A stretch of 62,134 nt of DNA from Dinochytrium kinnereticum (lineage: Eukaryota; Chytridiomycota; Chytridiomycetes; Chytridiales; Chytridiaceae): contig JADGJT010000077.1 in the NCBI GenBank assembly GCA_027604005.1, positions 12,501-74,634 on the forward strand, written 5' to 3'. How positions within the stretch are numbered: position 1 is the stretch's first letter; each line of letters begins with the position of its first letter. This document shows, piece after piece, positions 13,708 through 27,157 of the stretch. Made by a program: the position numbers and the translations under genes. The notes below the pieces were generated by a model, which was not told the DNA's origin, ran no database searches, and was given only the letters and a program-made list of their open reading frames with translations.

Positions 13708-13897
13708 GGGGGGGGGGGGGGGGGGGGGCGGCGCCGCGGCCCCCCCGGAGCGCGCGGGGCGGGGGGGGGGGGGGGGGTCGGACGCGGGCGCGGGGGGGGG
13801 AGGGGGGGGGGCGACAGGNNNNNNNNNNTTTTGTCGTTTTTACTTTTGAAAGGTTTATGCCCCAACTGCCTGCCTTCCCCGCCCCCCCCCCCCCCCC
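13708..13897. other. Homopolymer G/C tracts around a 10-N assembly gap
   Basis: Long G runs (from 13708) lead into ten N bases (13819-13828), and a C run lies at 13882-13897. The 10-mer CAACTGCCTG precedes both runs. It sits between the converging HEN1 and PDK1 genes. The pattern is that of a failed assembly or base-calling join rather than biology, so the true length here is unknown. Confidence 0.75.
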
Positions 13898-13910
13898 AAA
13901 CAACAAAAGA

Positions 13911-15802
13911 TTATTTATTCTTCCCTTTGCCGCGCTCTCGTTGAATGGCATCGACCCATCGATTCGCGTTTTGCTCCAAATCCTTTCAGTAATTAGTAAA
14001 ACTGTGATATAAAGTGAGGCCTACTTCAAACGTGTACTGTCGCTTTGAGGTTTGCAATGAAAACAATTTCTGGCTCAGGACTGATGCAGTCGTGCTTTCT
14101 TCCAATGCGATTTCATCTTTGGCTGTCATTCTGTCCTCGTCAAACAACACCAGCCCTATTTTAGACAAAAGCATTTGAAAATCAGAATAGGATAATAGTA
14201 AAGGAAGAACAAAGAGTCAAAGAATCCTAATGAATAGCAGAAAAGGCAAGTTCGAAAGAAACCAAAAAAAATAAATTTTGCGGGATACTTACGAGGCAGA
14301 TCTGTAAGTAGAAGACCTCGCCGTTTTGAAAAAATACTCTGCGAGACATTAGCACATTAACGCGTTATGACGATTTAAGCGCTACCTTCTTTAAAATAAC
14401 ACTGCCAACGAGTACGATTAGCTCCTCGTGGCTATCCACTAAAGTCCCAAGCCGGCTAATCCTCTGACTTTGTAAGGCTCGCTGACGCTCTCCGGCCAAA
14501 TCGGGTGCACGGGTAACAGAAGTTGGTGCCATCTTTGGAGTGCTCGGCAGCGAAATATCGTTTGTTGAGGTGATAGAATCCAGTGAAACGCCACCCTTCT
14601 CAAGGCTCTCATCTTTTTCAAAAGGATAAGTCGGCTCAGGCTTATCTGTAAGGCCGAGCTGGGACCCCATGGCAAGAAGATCTTCTAAACTACCGTCTGT
14701 AGAATCAAGCGTTGGATTCTGGAAATCCACGGGTGGTTCTTGCTCATCTAGCTCCTCCCAAACTAATCCGCTGAAAAAAGCATCTTCCTTCAAAGCTGCG
14801 AGCGTCGGCCGGGCCTCTGGCTCAAGCTTCAGAATTAAATTCACCAGCCGAATTGCTTCGCCAGGGAAGTTTTCCGGGAACTCAAAATCCAGCTTCATGA
14901 TCTTTTGGAAAGTCTGGTACTCATTCCCCCCACGAAATGGAGGCTTCCCGGAGAGCATTTGAAAGAGTATACATCCAAGAGCCCAAACGTCCGACTTGAA
15001 CGAAGCAGCACGATCATTGAGGAGCTCTGGTGAGCAATATTCTGCAGTGCCCACGAATGAGTTTTTCTTGTCAGCTTCGGAACTTGCCGTGTCAGGAGTG
15101 GAAAGTATTTTTGCAGATCCAAAGTCGGTTATCTGCATGGAGTAAGAGATTATTAATTCATGAAATCCCTCACCTTGATGTGGTTATTCGCACTGATGAG
15201 AATGTTCTGCTCGTATTAGAATGAAATCATGTAAGTGCTTACGGTACCTCGGGTTTCAGGTCTCTGTGAATGATGTTATTCTTATGCAGATGCTCAACAC
15301 CTGCAATAACTTCGGCAATATAAAAACGTGCAACCTTCTGCTCCATTTTCCCAGTTTTCCTCAGGATCCCCTGGAGATCGCCCTTACTTGCAAACTCCAA
15401 CACGAAGTAAAGCGAGTTATTTGTTTGAAAGGTGTAGAACAGCTTGATGATAAGGGGATGCGACATCCTGTGCAAGATCTCCTTCTCTATCTGAACATAT
15501 TTGACCTTCTTCTCCTTGATGACATGCTTCTTGTCCAAAATCTTGACGGCAAACTCTCGGTCACTTCCCTTCTCCTTGGCGAAGTAGACGGTCGAGTAAG
15601 ATCCAGATCCAATCTCCCTCCCAAACTCAAAGTCCTTCGGGCCCCTCTTTCGTACGGATTCGGGAGTGCCCCCGGGTGTAGACGGGCTGTCGGTAGCAGC
15701 GTCAGGAGAAGCAGCAGCAGCAGCAACAGCCTTAAGAGCGTCGGATGCCATCCCTGTGCGACTCAAGCGCGATCGTTTTTTTTGCGGAGGACAACCTTTC
15801 AT
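13911..15802 (-). CDS. PDK1: 3-phosphoinositide-dependent protein kinase 1 homologue
   Basis: Six exons (15248-15802, 15174-15206, 14386-15132, 14293-14338, 14025-14155, 13911-13982) give 527 residues. PDK1 phosphorylates the activation loop of AGC kinases such as Akt, S6K and PKA. Kinase motifs: GSGSYSTVY P-loop, HRDLKPE (D181), DFG (199-201), and the activation-loop serine S221 in NSFVGTAEYCSPELL, as in PDK1 itself. The C-terminal PH domain is spread over four exons and ends with NANRWVDAIQ, then a lysine-rich tail; the last exon was found past a 42-nt intron. The ATG at 15802 overlaps the SMG1 start; the internal MASDAL start at 15751 is an alternative. Confidence 0.92.
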
Positions 15803-18800
15803 GACCGAGAAGTCTCAGCGAGGAAACCGGCCGCAAAGAAACTCTCGCAACTCTGCCATCAACGTATCGGGCCCATCGAAACAAGGTTCGATTCATTCAA
15901 AAGTTACGATCCATAGTTCTTAACGGTGGGCTTGAAAGATGCTCCGGGGAAGCTTTCAAAAGCACAGGCCCTGTTAGAAAGAGTCTGCCGCGAAGAAAAC
16001 GACTCTTCCTACATCAAACGGTTATCCAGTGCTGCACAACTTCTTGCATGCTTGAGCAGCTTGCCATCAGAAATTTTCGATGCATCGTCCGTCGAACTTC
16101 TCGTCAAGTCAGGAACTCCGACATTTGAAATGGCTTTGGAGGACTCGAGGTTTTCTGGCCTGGAATCACTACGAGCTAATGAAATAGATGCCCTACAGCA
16201 TTCAAGCAAGCCGTACTTAAGATTTTAACCACTCTTCACTTGCAGAGCAGATATGATCCGTGGTTATTCTTTGAATGGGTGTTTTCACGGCTCAATCGCC
16301 CACCCGGATTGAAAAATAAAGATCGCGAAAAAGAGCTTAAGATTTGGCTATTGGTTGCATTGCGAGAGGTTTGTGCATGTGGAAACTCAGATGCTGATTT
16401 AGAAGATGATCGATCCCGTTCTTTTAGTTCGACCAGCGCTCCGTTATAACTCTCACATGAGGAAGATAATCTCTCATGTGCAAGTTTTCATGGATGAAAT
16501 GGACTCTTCAGAATATCTTCCACGACTTTTGGACCTTCTTCATGCTATTTGTGATAATTATTTGGATGAATTCCGGCAAGATTTTAAAGTAGGCTAGGAA
16601 AGCATGATTTTGAGTGACATTTTAGGATATCATGGACCATTTAGTCGCATGGTTCATTGACCCAGAGCTTCCTAAGAGTCTTACTGCACTTCTATCGGAG
16701 TCTTTTAGAAAATTCTGGGTTGCCTGGAGAGAGCACCTAAAATTTGGAATCCAGCTTTTACGGCAGTTTTTGACCGATATGCAGGCACTATCCGCTAGCT
16801 CTGAAAGAGGCACTGAAAGTTCTGGGATTATTTCTTCCAGAGTTCCAGCAAATGTTTTTTCTTTCCTGCGTTGTTTTCAAGCTGTTGTCCATGCACTGTG
16901 TTTTGCGTCGTTCCCAACTATCAATCCAGGTTCTGGATCGGTACTAGAAGCCAATCCTAACTTTGTTCGAGAACTTATCGCTCTGAGTCGTAGGCTCTTG
17001 GAATTCATGCTAGATATTGGACGGAAGTATAAGGATCGGTTATGGACTGCCCAGGGTTTGATATATGGCTTTGTAGTAACTAAACATATTAGCTATTGAC
17101 GTCGTTCGGCTGTTGAGTAAAGCTATGGGCTCAGCGTTTGAACCTTTGCAGACATGTGGGATAGCGTGTCTCGTAATGGAGTTGAGTTGGTGTTATGATG
17201 ATTCCAATCAGGATGTAATCGTCGATCTCGGTGATGCAGATAAATGGCTAAGCCTGCTCGAAGAGGTGATTTATTTCTTGTCACCGCGCAATTTACAAAT
17301 GTTTGCTCTTTTGTGTTCATAGACTATCCAGCTCTGGTCTCCGAACTTAGATCTCAATATCTGTCGATACTTCTACTCTCCCACAAACTCACCGCTCCTG
17401 GGAGACTTACGAATGCGCTGTGCCCAGGATGAAGGTGTCATGGGACATCTTATAAGTGTGTGTAGTGTGGTATATCGGAGGTTTCCTACCGTGGTAGAAC
17501 CTACTTCATACGCTGAGATCCTCTTTGAAACTAGAGAGATTATCGACGAACTTAAAAGGCGACATAAGGTTCGACCGATAGGCACGAAGTCTGAATCAAT
17601 GCCGCTCTTATCTCTGGCAGAACCTACTTCAAAGGAATACTCAATTTATTTACAAAGACTTCTATCGAAGAATACGGTGTTGTTAGGATCGCTACTTAAT
17701 TTTAACATTAAGTGGCTTTCGAGAATAAGCCAGTTCAACCCTACCTCTCGAGCTATCGATATTTTTCGCTTCCTGACTTTTATCATCAACCTCCATGTGA
17801 ATGAAAATCCTCGTCTCCGTGGCCAGACCTGGTGGTATGAGATGGAATCATTAATTGTAGAAGAGCTTTTTGATATGTTCCTTCGGTATTCAAACCTTTT
17901 TTTTCTTTCTTACAATTAATCTTACTAGAATACAAGACACAGCGGGCTCCTTTGAAATTTACAGCGACGCTATGTCCATTATAGAATACTTAACTGTCAA
18001 TGCTCCTGGATCTTGTGACAGAAAAAAAATAGGCTTAAAGTGGCTATATGAAGTAATAATGAAAGCTCCGGTGGGGAAATCTCGAAGTGAGATCACTATA
18101 CATGTTTTCAATGTTCTGGCTGCATTGCTGGTGCCCCTAGGTAAACTCAGCCGGCATTTCGGTTTATTTATAGATCTATAGATCCTGACCCAGAGATAAG
18201 GCTGGCAATCACAATGCTTTGGAAAGCCTACCTTGATGTCTTGGATCCACTCGCAGAAGTCATTTCTACCAGAATATCACATTCCTTCTACACGAATTTT
18301 TTACGTCTTTTGCAGGACTCAGATACCAATGTTCGCAATGGAGCGTTTGAAGCCTTTCAGGTGTTATCTCCATCTCTCTGCTCGTACATTATTGATGTGA
18401 GATGCACTGCTTTTGGAACGGTGACTCCTGGGCTGGCGATTCTGAAGGTTTTGTTTTGTTCCAAATAGCCAACTAAAGCTTTGAAGTCGGCCATTATGGC
18501 GTCACCTTACTTAGGAGTGTTTAAATCCCGACACTTTCAGACCATGATGGCTTACTTAGGAATGTCTCAATTTTTTCAGAACAAAGACGACATTCTAGCA
18601 TCCGGAGCTAAGTGGCTTGAACGCATGTTTCATGCTTGCCAGATGGGTTATATCCTGCAGAATATTTTGTCTACTGCTGGCGTTGATACTCGGAGAGAAA
18701 ATGTTTTCTCAGAGGAGTTTTTATTTTTCTGGGGACTTTGGGAATCAGCGAGATATTGCATACTCTCCCGACTACGAACGCCATTTGGAGGTCCCGCACA

Positions 18801-21800
18801 GGTTCTCAATTTATAATCTTTTAGATTTTTCTTATAATTTTAGCTATTCGATGCCATAGAGCAAACCCTGAACAACTCAATTACAATATGCAGACAAGAT
18901 CCAAGAAATTGCGCTGCAAAATCTGTTCTAAAACACTTCGTGCTCTTTATCGACATCCTCGAGCTTCAAGTCTATCAGGCAGCGGACGGATCTGCCCTCT
19001 TTATGCCAGCCTCTCCCGTGGCCTCGTCTATTTTCTTTCATGCAAATAAGAAGGTTTGCGTAGAATGGTTTTCACGTATACGTAAAAGCATTATTGTTGC
19101 TTGCGATATGGCAAAAACTTTGCCGGAATTCGCGGTTCGACATCTTGGGGAGGCTCTTCGTGAGAGGTCCACTTGTTTAAAAGCAGGTCTTGTGAAGGAT
19201 TTCAGCGCCTGGCGATCGGAAGTAGATAGCTATAGTTTGAAGCTTGGTAAGATGGCCTCCTTTGTTTTACTTTCATCGTTTAGCATATATGCTACTCTTA
19301 GTATATTCTATGATTTTCCCCGGACTAGGTGATGTCATTAAACTAACTCTTTTTTCCAGGCTCAGCTTTCGCTGAACTGTCTTATGTACAGCCGCTAAGC
19401 GGACTTCGCCTGTGGTTTCAGAACCTCGCGGAAGAATACGATGCTGCTCGTAAATCATCAAAAGAACCCAGTTGAGTAACTCTCTCTTATAACACATAAG
19501 TAACTAAAGTTTATTTACAGAAACGCCTGTTCTTTTGAAAAAAAGCATCGCTGGTTCTGGTGTCTCTCCGGATGCATCAACTTTAAAATTACTTGAGTTG
19601 TATAGTCTGATCGCGAATGAATATTACGAAGACGCTATCAAAGGCTCCTCCAACATTCTCGGCCTCATGCAAAGTAACGAGTTGATAACAACTCCGGAGG
19701 ATGCTCCGTCATTTCTTTGTTTGGTAGGCCTTCATTTTATTTGTCTCCAAGTGCCCCTTTGAAAATGTTATTTCTCCCTTTTCTCATTTCCCTTTACCAA
19801 TGCTATCTACTGTGCTATTTTAGGCTAGTTACTGCTGTTTGAGTTTAAACGACTGGTCAAATCTGTCAAGATCATTAGAGGAGACCAGACAAAGACTCGA
19901 CGCAAATTCTTCGGAATCTGATAATGTTAACTTTTTCGGGATTCCATGGAAGTCTTTTAGTTTACTGGCGAATACAGGAATAGAGCAAAGCTTAGCCCTT
20001 CAGGACGTTGTCGACTTCGGCTCCGACTTAAAGTCGTACTTTTCTGATATTTTGGAAGTTGTTGCTGGTATAAATGATAATCCCGGGAGTGATAGCTTTG
20101 AATCTAAACTTCGCAATGGTATTGCGATGAAGTTAATTAAGGACGGGCCTTACATTCAGTCTTTAAAGCCTTCAAGCGACGCGGTACATAGGACTTTGTT
20201 TTGGACCGCGCTTCAAAGCCTCTCTGTCATGAAAAGAAATCGGGTCTCCTCTCACTTTCTTAGACCCGAGGTCGAGGCCAATGCTTTTGGTCTGAAAGAA
20301 TCTCTGCGGCATCTTCGATTGAGACAAAATGAAATATCAGGCGCATCTGCTTCTTTCAAGCTACACACCGCAGTTCGCCTAAGAAAGCATCGATGCTTTA
20401 ATCTCGCGAACAAACTTCTCACTGATATTGAAATATCTGACCTAAATCCTGGACTTGTTCTATTGGAGAAAGCCAAGCTTTGCCTCTCATTGAACGATCC
20501 GGCATTAGCATTCATGAGGATTCAAACTCTGCTGAATACTGATAATGGCATTTCGAATATCACTATCTCAAAAGCACTGCACATCTTGGCGAAGTTAATC
20601 CGATCATATCCGTATTTGAGGGAAAATGCGGCTCAATGGATATCTTGGGTTAATGTTAGGGATATCCTCGAAGAATCTTTTCCGATTTCGCCGTCACGAC
20701 CAGTAGAAGCATTGGCATATACTGCCGCATCTTTGACCAATTCTTCGGAGAACTGGCTTAAATATGCTAACTATGAATTAGCCGGAGCAGATAGCATTGT
20801 GCGACGTCTTCGTGAGAAGGATACAGTTACCGATGCCTTATCAGAATTGTTGCAGCACGAAGTTGATTCGGCGGACATGAATTTCATGGCTCTTGTATTT
20901 ATTAGCCCTTTTTGTTTTATCCGGTTAACTGTAATTTTAGGAAGCTTTGGTTCCACAGTGGACTTGCGCTCTAGATGAGCAAAAGACTGATGCTGGTGAA
21001 GAAGACAGTTCCAATCAAATGCTACTAAAAGTTAAGAAAGAGCTGTCGAAACGATTTGAGCATGCAGGCATTGGCTTCTCAAAAAGCCTACAAATATTTG
21101 ACGGCTTAGAAGAGCACTCACTCATCTCAGTTCTGAGATTGATGCGAATCCTATCTGTTCGGGGTGCTTTTCTCTTTGACCCTATTGATTCAGCCATGCT
21201 AAGGGTTCCCGCAAAAAGATGGCTTAAGGTTTTGCCCCAGTTATTTGCTCTTCTCTCGCATTCTTCTGCAAAAATTGCCGATTACGCAACTCAAATATTG
21301 CAGGGCGTGGCGGAGGAGTACCCTCATCTTTTGATGTATCCTACGGTTGTCGGGGCGCTTTCAAAAAAGTTTAAGGGAAAGGATAACGTGATTGATAGAT
21401 ATCGTCAGATCTATAATATTATACAATCTCATGTCATCGACGGTAGCTTCGAGGATTTAGAGAAAACTATTACCGAGTTGCAGCGAATCACTGTGCTGTG
21501 GGAGGAACTGTGGCTTAATTTGCTCTCTCGATTGCAGAGCGATATCATGCGAAGATATGAGCGTTGTAAAAGAGATTTCAAGCGTATTGATGAATCGGGA
21601 GTAATCCCTCCTTCAGCGAAAGACAGTGCAAAGAAGACATCTTTTCTTTGCATATTCAAGCCTATTTTTACTGCCATAAGGGATCTTATTATCAAAACGT
21701 TTGATTCCAGCCCCTCTACACCTCATGAAAATTGGTTTACGAAGTTATTTGAGCGGCGGATACGAACGGCCTTAGAAGATCTAGAACTATGTTCCAACGT

Positions 21801-24800
21801 TGATAATATGAAAGATAGTATCAAAATCTTATTTGCGGTAAGGATTCTACGTTGCGGGCTCTCTAATATTCTTAGATTCAAGTCGACATTGGAAAGGAAA
21901 TGCAGGCGAATAGAACCCTTAACCTTAAGGATCTAAGCCCGTTTCTTGCGGCAGTAAAAAACTCAGTGCTTCCTCTTCCCGTATTAAATCATGATAATGA
22001 GCAGGTCTGCATTTCTACATTCAGTCCTCAGGTACAAGTGCTCTCAACGAAGACGAAGCCGAAAAAGGTGACATTGCAAGCGTCAAATGGCAAATTCTAT
22101 ACCTTCCTGCTTAAAGGTCTTGAAGATCTACACTTAGATGAAAGAATGCAACAGTTTATGAGCGCTATAAACTCTATGCTTCGGCTTCAAAAAGGAGAAG
22201 ACAAGAAGGAAACCGTTTTCGCAAGGCCTTATACAGTGGTACCCTTTGGTGACACCTTCGGCATGATTGAGTGGGTGGAAAACGCCTCTCAGCTCTTTGT
22301 ATTATATAAGAGATGGCAGCAGCGTGATTTCGTTGCTAAATATCTCCAACGAAAAGAGGGGGACCTTCAGGAAAACGTTCCGCCTCCTCCACGCCCGCAT
22401 GAGATTTTCTTCTCCAAAGTGAACGTATCCTTAAAGAAGCATAAGGTCTCTCGATCTACTAATCGCAAAGAGTGGCCAAATGTAGTCTTGAAGGAAGTTT
22501 ACTCACAATTGATCGAAGAGACCCCTCAGGATCTTATATCTCGGGAATTATGGGCAACGTCGCCTTCGCCGATTTATTTCTACGATAAACTGCAGACATA
22601 TTGCAAATCGCTGGCGTTAAACTCGATGATCGGCTACATTATCGGTCTCGGTGATCGGCATTTAGATAATATCATGCTTGATTTCCGATCCGGTGATCTC
22701 ATTCACATTGACTTTAACGTATGCTTTGAAAAGGGCTCTCGGCTTAGGGTTCCCGAACGCGTACCCTTTCGTCTCTCTCAAAATTTGGAGGCCCCGTTGA
22801 AAGTACCTGGGATGTACGGCCCTTTCTTCTCATCTTGTGAAAAAGTCCTGAACGTTGCACATGACTATCAGGATTGCCTTCTCGTACTTTTAAATGCATT
22901 TTTTCATGATCCTCTCACGGAATGGAATGAGGATGTGGAGGATAGCGTACGGAAGCTTCGATCTGAGTTTGACGTTTCGATAGACCTGTTTCAAACTCGG
23001 CTGGGTGATGCATCTGATTTCATATATAAGCTAATTATTCCTAGGAACCTCTATGCCATACCTGGACTCCATAAAGGTTAAATATAACGTATTAAAAGAG
23101 GATCTTCGCTGCATCTCTGATTACGCAGAAATCTATTCAAAGAATAGTTCTAAGCAGTTATCACTAGACGATCTCAAGACTCAAATCGATAGCCGGCTAA
23201 AGCACGCGTTGTTATGGCAGTCGAAGCACAGAGATTCTTTAAATATTTTGACTGTAAGTCGCATTATACCATGATTGCTTTCTGATGTTTCACCGCTGCA
23301 GGATGGGTCTACCGTGCGGCACCTTTACAACAGTCTACTACCTGAGCAGGCTAATGTTTTTCCAATCTTTTCACCTCTTGTGTATGCAGTTCCGCTTAGC
23401 GAGCAGATTCTTGTTCGATGTATGGCGCTTGATAATGAACTCTTCTATTTGGCAAATGAGCGCAGATCATGCCTTTTGAAATGCCAGGAGACTCTTTATC
23501 ATTACTCGGCCGTCGTTGAGCCTATTCTTGGGAAACTCCTGCAGCAAGACTATTTTTCGAGATGGGCAGAGATTTTCCGTTCATTTTTGGATAATGAGTC
23601 TGGGCTCGTGCTTTTTGAATCGCAGTCTGAAATGGTGGCCGATAATAAGGAGCCTGAAAAAAGGCACGCCTTTGCATCTGTATTGTCAAGGCAAGTTGAT
23701 AACGCAAGCAAGATTGTAGTTGAAGCCAAGGAGAAATTAAATAAGCTATTGATTCCTGACGATACGGTCAATGTTCAAATGAACGAGCATCAGCTATTCG
23801 TTGTCTCGAACTTGAGAGATATTAGGGAAAATAATGGAGGGATTAACTCTTCGATAATCCGTTGTGTTAGTTTGAGTGGAGTGGGCGATATTGGACACCT
23901 ACTTTTCCTTTGCTTAAAGGAGGCTGATCTTAAAAATCTCGACTTCTCGCATCCATTTGAGAGCGCTTTCAGAGCATTTTCAGAACTAAATGAACTCCAA
24001 AGTGATGCCTGGGGGTCGCCATTAGTCAGTAAAGCATTTTTCTTTGGGAGGATCGCAATCTTTTGGGTTTTCTTTATAAATGGTACACGCTTCTTTTATT
24101 TCAATTTGTCTAAAGATATTCAGATCTCTTGATGCGAGAACTGGATCAGAGCTTTGTGGAGCCTGAACTTTTCCCTACTCTTAATGAATTCTCGGGCCTT
24201 CTAAACGATCTACACTTTTTCTCAAGCTCGATGCAAGACTTTGTTATGCCAAAAATAGTTAGGCTCCTCATAAAGGATCCACTTCAAATTCCTGAGTTTC
24301 TGGGGCAGATATTACCGTTCTGTCAAAGAGCAGCGCAGCTTCAAGACATGAAATTAGTGGAATCCCAAAAGCAAGCTAGTGTTCTGGTAGATTTTAAATT
24401 TATTGGCGCTATCTCACTTGCAATTATAGGCAAAAGAGTACAAAAATGTTCGCACCTCGATTCAGGGTCGTTTAAAAGTCATCCTAGAAGATTTCGATTG
24501 TTTGTTCAAACCTATTAATGATCGCATTGCCGCAGTTCAATCAATGAATGAGAATGCTGAGTCTGAGATTGTTTACAGCGCGATTCTCGTGTGCGAATTG
24601 AACGTAGGTCCGAGGAATATCGTTATTCTAACCCTGTAAGATCCTCCACTGCGCCTTCGACAGCTACCAGGCTTACAGAAATCGATATCCTGGGGAAGAT
24701 GCTTATGAGTCTTTAGAATCAACTTTCCAGTTTTTTGAAGGGAATGAGAACTATAAAGCAAGTGACTGCCTTCGACGAAACCTTAGAGCACATATAGACC

Positions 24801-26713
24801 TATGCACAAAGGAGACGTTTCTTAAACCTGTATTGCGACTGCTCGGTAAAGTGGCAAAGCGCCTTGGCCAATCATTTCCTAAAGTTGATCCTGGATATGA
24901 GTCAAGCTTTGCTAGTAGTGGTATACCTTTTGTGGATTCGGCGCGAAAGGTGGTTAGCTTTGAGCTTCTAAGCCGCCTTCAGCCATTGCAAGCGACGTTT
25001 GAAAGACTGAAGTTTAGCTCTTTAAATTACATCGCATGCCAGCTACAATTAGTAATGAACGAAATGGTAATTCAGCGATGAGTTTTTGGTTTTGTTTCTG
25101 ACTATTTCGAAAAGACTAGACTGCGTATTCATCGACTCGAGGCTTTGCTGGAAGAACGGAAGCTGAGTGCGGTCAGATATCAACACCTTTACGAGGAAAC
25201 TCTTTTACCGGCTAACGAGGAGGCAACTTCACTAACCCAAACTTCCTTCCGCCTTAGTGTTTGTTTATTCTTCATTGATGATGAATAATTAATAATCCTG
25301 TAGTCCCTTGCTAGCCTTTCATCAGATATTAGATACCTGGCCCAATTTGACTCGAACATGAGAGAAGTTCGAGCATCTTGCCAGGCGTTAGAAAGTCATA
25401 TATTGGAAGTATTTTCAGGTCGGCAAGATCATAGCGCAGATGAATTCATCTCAGCTATGAATGTTAGACACTTGGTTTTTTCAACGGAAGAGCAGAGAGT
25501 TAGTTACCTGCGATTTGTTCCCATCTAATCTTCTTCTTAAGATCCATAGTCTTTTGGAACTTTTGAATACCTTGTTGCACTTCGAATCATTCCGGGTCCC
25601 AAATGCAGAGACGAAAAAAATGGATGAGGACTCAAGAGCACTGCTGGCAAAGACGGCGGAGTTGCAGGCAGGATCGACAGGGGTCGAGAAGCCCAGTGAG
25701 GGAGGACGTAAGGTTTGTGAAAATAAAAATAGATGCGTAGACGATAACAATATCAGGAATTCTCCCGCTTGAAAGTTGAGGGGGTGGCTCTTTGTGATCT
25801 CGCCAAGACTTTCATGACAGAGATTCACCCTTATGTTGACAACGTTTACCGGTCTAGCCGTGATTTGAGTGAGCTATCCTCATTTAGGATGAAACTTAAA
25901 GTAAGATACAGTCTCTTATGAACCTTTTTAATGGCAATAGCAAAAATGGTCTTCATGGATGAAATCTGTTGAGCGACTTTACAAGCTGTTCAATTCTGCT
26001 TTGGATTTAACGCCCCAAGATAATGTTCGTGCCGATTTTCTTTCCCGAAGCTTACCAGCGAAGTTTTATGATCTCTGTGCCGCCTTTGAGAGTTTTCCTA
26101 AGGCATTCGCGGACGATTTGTTTCAAATCATTTCGCAGCGAGGGTCTAAATCTTTAGAGTCTACTGCAGACGACACCATTGCAACCGAGGACCCCGCAGC
26201 GGATACTGACGAAATAATCACAGCATCCCTCGACTCTTTATCTCTAGGGGACAATAATGACTCAGCGCAAAACCATTTGATTGAGAGGAGGGTAGCGGGG
26301 ACGAGTATTGAAGATGCTGGCGACTTGCGAAGCCAAGAGGAGAATCCGAGTCAAGAAATAGCTTCGAATGAGCTGAATGAGAAGGCTTCTAACGAGAATG
26401 AGAACGAATTGGAGGGTGCGAATGCGAATGGTGTAGTGAACCTAGGTTGGTGAAAACTAGATATAATATTCACTTAGCATGGAATTAGGAAAAATGTCGC
26501 TTGAAATAGCTAGGTCTGCGTTAAACACCGTCGAAAAAAAGCTTCAAGGTTTAAATATGGCCAATGGAATGCCCTACGGCTCTACACAAGAGGTAAGAGT
26601 TAAATGTTGGACAAAGTCTAAGTCCGGCACAGCAAATACAAGACCTGATTCAACAGGCAACAAGTTCCGATAATTTATCCTTAATGTACGAAGGGTGGAT
26701 GGGCTGGGTTTAA
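15801..26713 (+). CDS. SMG1: SMG1 PI3K-like kinase of nonsense-mediated decay
   Basis: A very large multi-exon gene. SMG1 phosphorylates UPF1 when translation ends too early. The first exon is 15801-15885 (starts MTEKSQRGNRPQ), joined by intron 15886-15938. HEAT-like helices fill 15.9-21.9 kb. The kinase domain lies at about 22.0-23.1 kb: LEDLHLDERMQQFM, LYKRWQQRD, GLGDRHLDNIM and HIDFNVCFEKG. The DFN in place of DFG and the VPERVPFR segment are SMG1 features. A long C-terminal region leads to an FATC tail at 26630-26713 ending SLMYEGWMGWV. Introns of 34, 37 and 38 nt are needed to keep the frame (16369-16402, 16589-16625, 16150-16187). Not every junction was resolved, but I found no clear break. 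Confidence 0.93.
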
Positions 26714-27157
26714 GTAACCTCAACGACTCCAGAATCCCCCTTTCATCTTCGTACTTCGAGTCAGCGTGAGACGTCATCAGCTGGTGACAATCTTCAAAAC
26801 CGCCATTGACAGAGCTGAACCACCTATCTCCCTCTACCCAAAAAGCCACTCTTTCCCTCATGCCGAATCTTGTCTGGACAGGTTGGCTTGTAAGTTTGGC
26901 TACGGGTTGGCTAAGGCACGCCTTCAACGTTCTGTTGGCGCACTTTAAATGAGCGGCTCGAGTGTGTATTGGCGATGTAGACATGCCGGAGCGCACCTGC
27001 CGATGGCGTATGGGATCCTTGGTCTTCGCATCGCAAGCGACTGAACGCCCCCTCCGAGGTGCATCGCCCCCCAAAATGTTGCTTGCTGCGTGAGAAAGTT
27101 GTTTTTGAAATAAATAAAAAATAGTCTCCCAACCTCAAACCAACGACTGACCCCAAC
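26714..27157 (+). other. Intergenic region, no gene seen
   Basis: About 440 bp between SMG1 and the RRM gene, both on the plus strand. Short open frames occur on both strands but none resembles a known family or has supporting splice structure. It should hold the SMG1 3' UTR and the promoter of the next gene. Confidence 0.5.

Noticed and set aside
13708..13818. G-quadruplex or CpG-island element
   Set aside because: The homopolymers abut an N gap and resemble failed base calls.
15926..16228. A gene starting at GTG 15926
   Set aside because: It is part of SMG1 exon 2; the splice from 15885 to 15939 gives an ATG start and the same frame.
22000..23100. The PI3K-like kinase as TOR, ATM/Tel1 or ATR
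   Set aside because: The HIDFN/VCFEKG activation region and the surrounding VPERVPFR block match SMG1, not the DFG-type relatives.
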